A stretch of DNA of 64,000 bases, taken from the NCBI GenBank assembly GCA_035578155.1, contig JAPWDM010000005.1, forward strand, positions 41,182,365 through 41,246,364, written 5' to 3'. Below the pieces are notes generated by a model. The model had not been told where the DNA came from, did no database searches, and was given only the letters and a program-made list of their open reading frames with translations. Both the position numbers and the translations under genes were made by a program. Of this stretch, positions 60,525 through 64,000 are shown one piece after another; the first letter of the stretch is position 1; each line of letters begins with the position of its first letter. This stretch comes from Brachynemurus nebulosus. Its lineage: Eukaryota; Arthropoda; Insecta; Neuroptera; Myrmeleontidae.

Positions 60525-61672
60525 TTCTTTAGCAATTTTTTAATTTCCTATCTTATATGTTATTGCATTCTGAAATTTATTTATTAATTGATATTTTTTT
60601 ATCTTTTGGCTTCCTCACATTTTTAGCTATAACATTCTGTAAAGTTATGCCTAAAATAACAATTAACATTTGAGTAAATTCGTTTTTATTTTCATCAAAG
60701 AAAAATTATTATCTCAACGAAAATAACGGTCGAGCCCTTTGAATGTAATAAAACAAGTTGTTGAATTTTAATATTCGATAGTCATTAATTTAATGAAGTT
60801 ATCATCAAATAACCTATTTGGAACATTTTATCAAAATTGTTTAACGAACAAGTTCTAACAAGGTTACATATGGTAATTAGTACGTCATATTAATAAGTCT
60901 TTTCATCCAATAGGAACATACATCTACATAATATAGGTTTGTACAATATGAATTTGTTAATTATGTTACAGATATTGGGGCTATCAGCGTAAAATAAACG
61001 AAAACCTATTAGCATAAGAATATTTTAATATGCACATAGTATTTGGAATTGCTATTTAATCCTTTAAGTAACAAAATTTTATTAAGAATCGATTTATTCT
61101 AGTTTTATTTTTTGAAAGATTTATTCAGCTGAGAAGTAAAATAAAATAGAACACTCTGAAAATAAATTTTCAGGCCATGTATGTGCGTAGTCAAACAATA
61201 GTGTCAAAAAATATTTTGAATATGTAGCACACCGACTTAACGACAGCGAAACGCGGTTTTTTTTTGGGGTACGAAAAACGATTCCGATTCATTTCTAACT
61301 ATCAGCACCTTAGAAAAATTAACTCCAATAAAGGGTATAAGCGGATAAGTATAAGCAATTCGACCCCCGAAGCGAATTATTTAAATAAATATATGCAAAT
61401 AAACAGTATGGTGAGGCTACAAGCAATTGATACCCACAATCCTGGCGGCCAAAATTGAACACTTATACGGATAATAAAAAAAAATACAAAAATAAAAAAT
61501 TACAAAAAATTGTTTCATGGTAGTTACAAAATATAGGACAATAATTCCAAATTCGTATGAAGGCTGACACTCTCGAGAATATTAGACATATTTATTATCG
61601 AACCAGTCCTCGCTCTTAAGGATAATAACAAAGATAATATCAGATCTAATGTTATTTTTATAAGTTCTAACT
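60525..61672. other. No supported gene
   Basis: A+T-rich. The 64-codon plus-strand frame at 61264-61458 lies in a less biased patch (61225-61460) and reads as a basic Ser/Asn-rich peptide with no motif I know. It may be repeat-derived, as it runs up to the palindrome. Confidence 0.4.
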
Positions 61673-63336
61673 GACAAGTAAAGAGTCCGAGGCCGGACCT
61701 ATCGATTTTGATGAAATTTAGATATGTTGTAGAACACTGAAAAATAAGCGACACGTATTTTTTTATCGCCGGAAAAACGGTTTGAAGTGGTGAAATCGCC
61801 CTCCAAAAATTGGGGTAAAAATTTAATTTTTTAAATATCTCGAAAACGGTAAGAGATAGAGCAAAAGTTTAAATTGGCGATATTGCCCTTTTTTTTAAAG
61901 AGCTGTCTATTGATATTAAATTTGTTCAAATTGCATCAACAGGGGTGGTTGGGGGTTGAAATTTAGGGGTGAATTTTGCAAAAAGGGGGTGAAAATTAAA
62001 TAATATAAAAATTTTGTTTATAGATTTCAAATCTACGTCAAAAAATCTAATTGATCCGCTTTTGCTCAATGTCCTAATATTAAGTTTAGGGGTAGTTAAC
62101 TAGGGGGTGACTGTGTCGAATAGTCGTACTACTTGGGTAGTTCAAGAAGTTCTTCTTCATGGAAAAGAGTTTAAGACATGTAGAATAACGTAGAAATGAA
62201 ATTTTCGATTTTAAAATTCAGTTTGAGCAACATTGGAGAAGGGGTGACTCACCCTCTTAAATTACATACTAGTTAACATACACTCATTTTTAATATTAAC
62301 ACACTGACAGAGGGTAATAATGTCACAATAAGTGATTCTGAAATTGGACTAGCGTATCTAAGGTTTTTATTAGGTTTCCATTCATTTTGAAAATATCGTT
62401 ATTTTCGGTATCAATAATTTTCGATAACGAAAATTATAACATCCATTAAAAAACAAACTGTATAAAAATACAGTTTGTTTTTTAATGGATTTATCGTTAT
62501 TTTCGGTATCAATAACTTTCGATAACGAAAACTATAACATCCATTAAAAAACAAACTGTATTTTTATACAGTTTGTTTTTTAATGGATGTTATAATTTTC
62601 GTTATGGAAAATTATTGATACTGGAAATAACGACAGTCCTACATAACCTTACATAAGATAGTCCAACTTCAGAACCACTTATTGTGAGATTATTACCCAC
62701 TGTCAGTGTGTTAATATTAAAAATGAGTGTATGTTAACTAGTATGTAATTTAAGAGGGTGACTCACCCCCTCTCCAATGTTGCTCAAACTGAATTTTGAA
62801 ATCGAAAATTTCATTTCTACGTTATTCTAAATGTCTTAAACTATTTTCCATGAAGAAAAACTTCTTAAACTACCCAAGTAGTACGACTATTCGACACAGT
62901 TACCCCCTAGTTAACTACCCCTAGACTTAATATTAGGACATTGAGCAAAAACAGGTCAATTAGATTTTTTGACGTAGATTTCAAATCTGTAAACAAAATT
63001 TTTATATTATTTAATTTTCACCACCTTTTTGCAAAATTAACCCCCAAACTTTACCCCCCAACCATCCCTGTTGATGCAATTTGAACAAATTTAATATCAA
63101 TAGACAGCTCTTTGAAAAAGGGCAATATCGCCAATTTAAACTTTTGCTCTATCTCTTACCGTTTTCGAGATATTTAAAAAAATAAATTTTTACCCCAATT
63201 TTTGGAAGGCGATTTCACCCCTTCAAGCCGTTTTTCCGGCGATAAAAAAAATACGTGTCGCTTATTTTTTAGTGTTCTACAACATATCTAGATTTCATCA
63301 AAATCGATAGATCCGGCCTCGGGCCCTTTACTTGTG
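61673..63336. repeat. 1.66-kb compound palindrome
   Basis: The arms (61673-62395 and 62640-63336) are diverged reverse complements, for example GACAAGTAAAGAGTCCGAGG against CTCGGGCCCTTTACTTGTGA, and AAATATCTCGAAAACGGTAA against TTACCGTTTTCGAGATATTT. The centre (62396-62635) holds two direct copies of a roughly 67-bp unit (TATCGTTATTTTCGGTATCA..AAAAAACAAACTGTA) and one inverted copy, plus a short inverted piece at 62471-62490. Phrases such as GGGGTAGTTAACTAGGGGGT and GGGGTGACTCACCC are themselves symmetric. No coding frame. Probably an element with very long inverted ends. Confidence 0.85.
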
Positions 63337-64000
63337 AGTTCTCACAAAGTTTCATCAAAATTCAAGGGATACAACATGATAAAAAATATATATATTTTTC
63401 ACCCCCCAGTCTGCTGAACAGCCTCTCCAGTGAGTCCAACTTTGGAATTATATACATCAATCGAAAGTACTTCGAAATCGAAAGTAGAAATAAAGTGTTG
63501 TGTCTAATAAAGTGGTTTTTCCTATCTCCAATAGTTTTCGAGATAATCGAGAATAATCGAAGGAGGGTATATTTTGATATATGTGATTTGCCTCGGATAG
63601 AAAGTCCTAATAGTAACCGTATTTACTCATATACGTATACAAACATTCATACATACATCTTACAAACACACAAACGTTACAAGTTAACTAAACGGCTATA
63701 AAAAAATGTCCACTATAACAAAACCATATGTAAATTTTACATTTCTTTTCCCGTATCTTCATTAATCCTTTTATAATTTGCTTCGAAATAGGTTAATACA
63801 ATATCTGATAACATTTCATCATACCTTCAGGATTCAGTCAGAATACTTAATTAAAACATACATAACGCATAAGCATGTCTAATTTAGATAAAATTAATTA
63901 TGTAAGACGGCTAATTAATTCACATTCCTCGCTTGCTTGCTCCAGTAATTTCTGTGACGACTTTGTGTCAATTAAATTGTTGGACGACAATAGGTTAGTT
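63337..64000. other. No supported gene
   Basis: The first 100 bases continue a repeat-like style (CACCCCCCAGTCTGCTGAAC). The rest is A+T-rich. The frame at 63495-63701 has no recognisable motif. Confidence 0.4.

Overview
The window is A+T-rich (about 70% by eye) eukaryotic nuclear DNA, almost certainly from an arthropod and most likely an insect. The evidence is a mariner transposase of an insect-type family, many TA-, TTA- and 8-bp-flanked DNA transposons and MITEs, very long (AT)n tracts, GT-AG type splice signals and no sign of operons or dense coding. I cannot name the species. No full-length conserved host gene is visible. The window reads as intergenic or large-intron DNA built mainly from DNA-transposon debris.

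Region by region. 0-10 kb: a 167-bp tandem array, repeat family B (1451-3216), MITEs, a pogo/Tigger-like TA element (4157-4710), a small hAT MITE, one full copy of microsatellite-bearing repeat family A (6097-6533), and a TA-flanked element (8037-8949) that carries a 67-codon open frame with an acidic repeat. 10-20 kb: hairpins, a 905-bp TIR element (12491-13395), a MITE pair around an (AT)n tract, a 0.9-kb palindrome built around a MITE (16819-17722) and another family A copy. 20-31 kb: family A again, a possible 50-nt exon and a 198-codon open frame (both minus strand), a palindromic element with a tRNA-like gene in each arm (26974-27537), and a possible first exon with a good splice donor at 29311-29370. 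31-33 kb: a frameshifted mariner (31154-32427) sitting in a (TA)n tract and followed by a TA-rich minisatellite.

33-47 kb: further TIR elements, hAT MITEs with 8-bp target duplications, a 573-bp foldback element dense in AAGGTCA-type half-sites, an inverted family B copy, two possible coding segments (43179-43562 plus, 43768-44046 minus) and repeat family C (46229-46919). 47-64 kb: a possible short membrane-protein exon (47222-47443), family D with an internal duplication (50671-51523), more hAT elements including one nested inside another (54754-55746), a near-perfect 520-bp hairpin (58417-58936), a PIF/Harbinger-like element with TTA duplications (59611-60521) and a 1.66-kb compound palindrome (61673-63336).

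Nothing here forms a pathway. The unifying feature is the abundance of inverted-repeat DNA: MITEs, foldbacks and palindromes at many scales, several of which enclose or abut long (AT)n tracts. The strongest observations are the palindrome with tRNA-like arms, the microsatellite-carrying repeat family, the nested and palindromic transposons, and a handful of open or splice-bounded segments that RNA data could confirm or dismiss.
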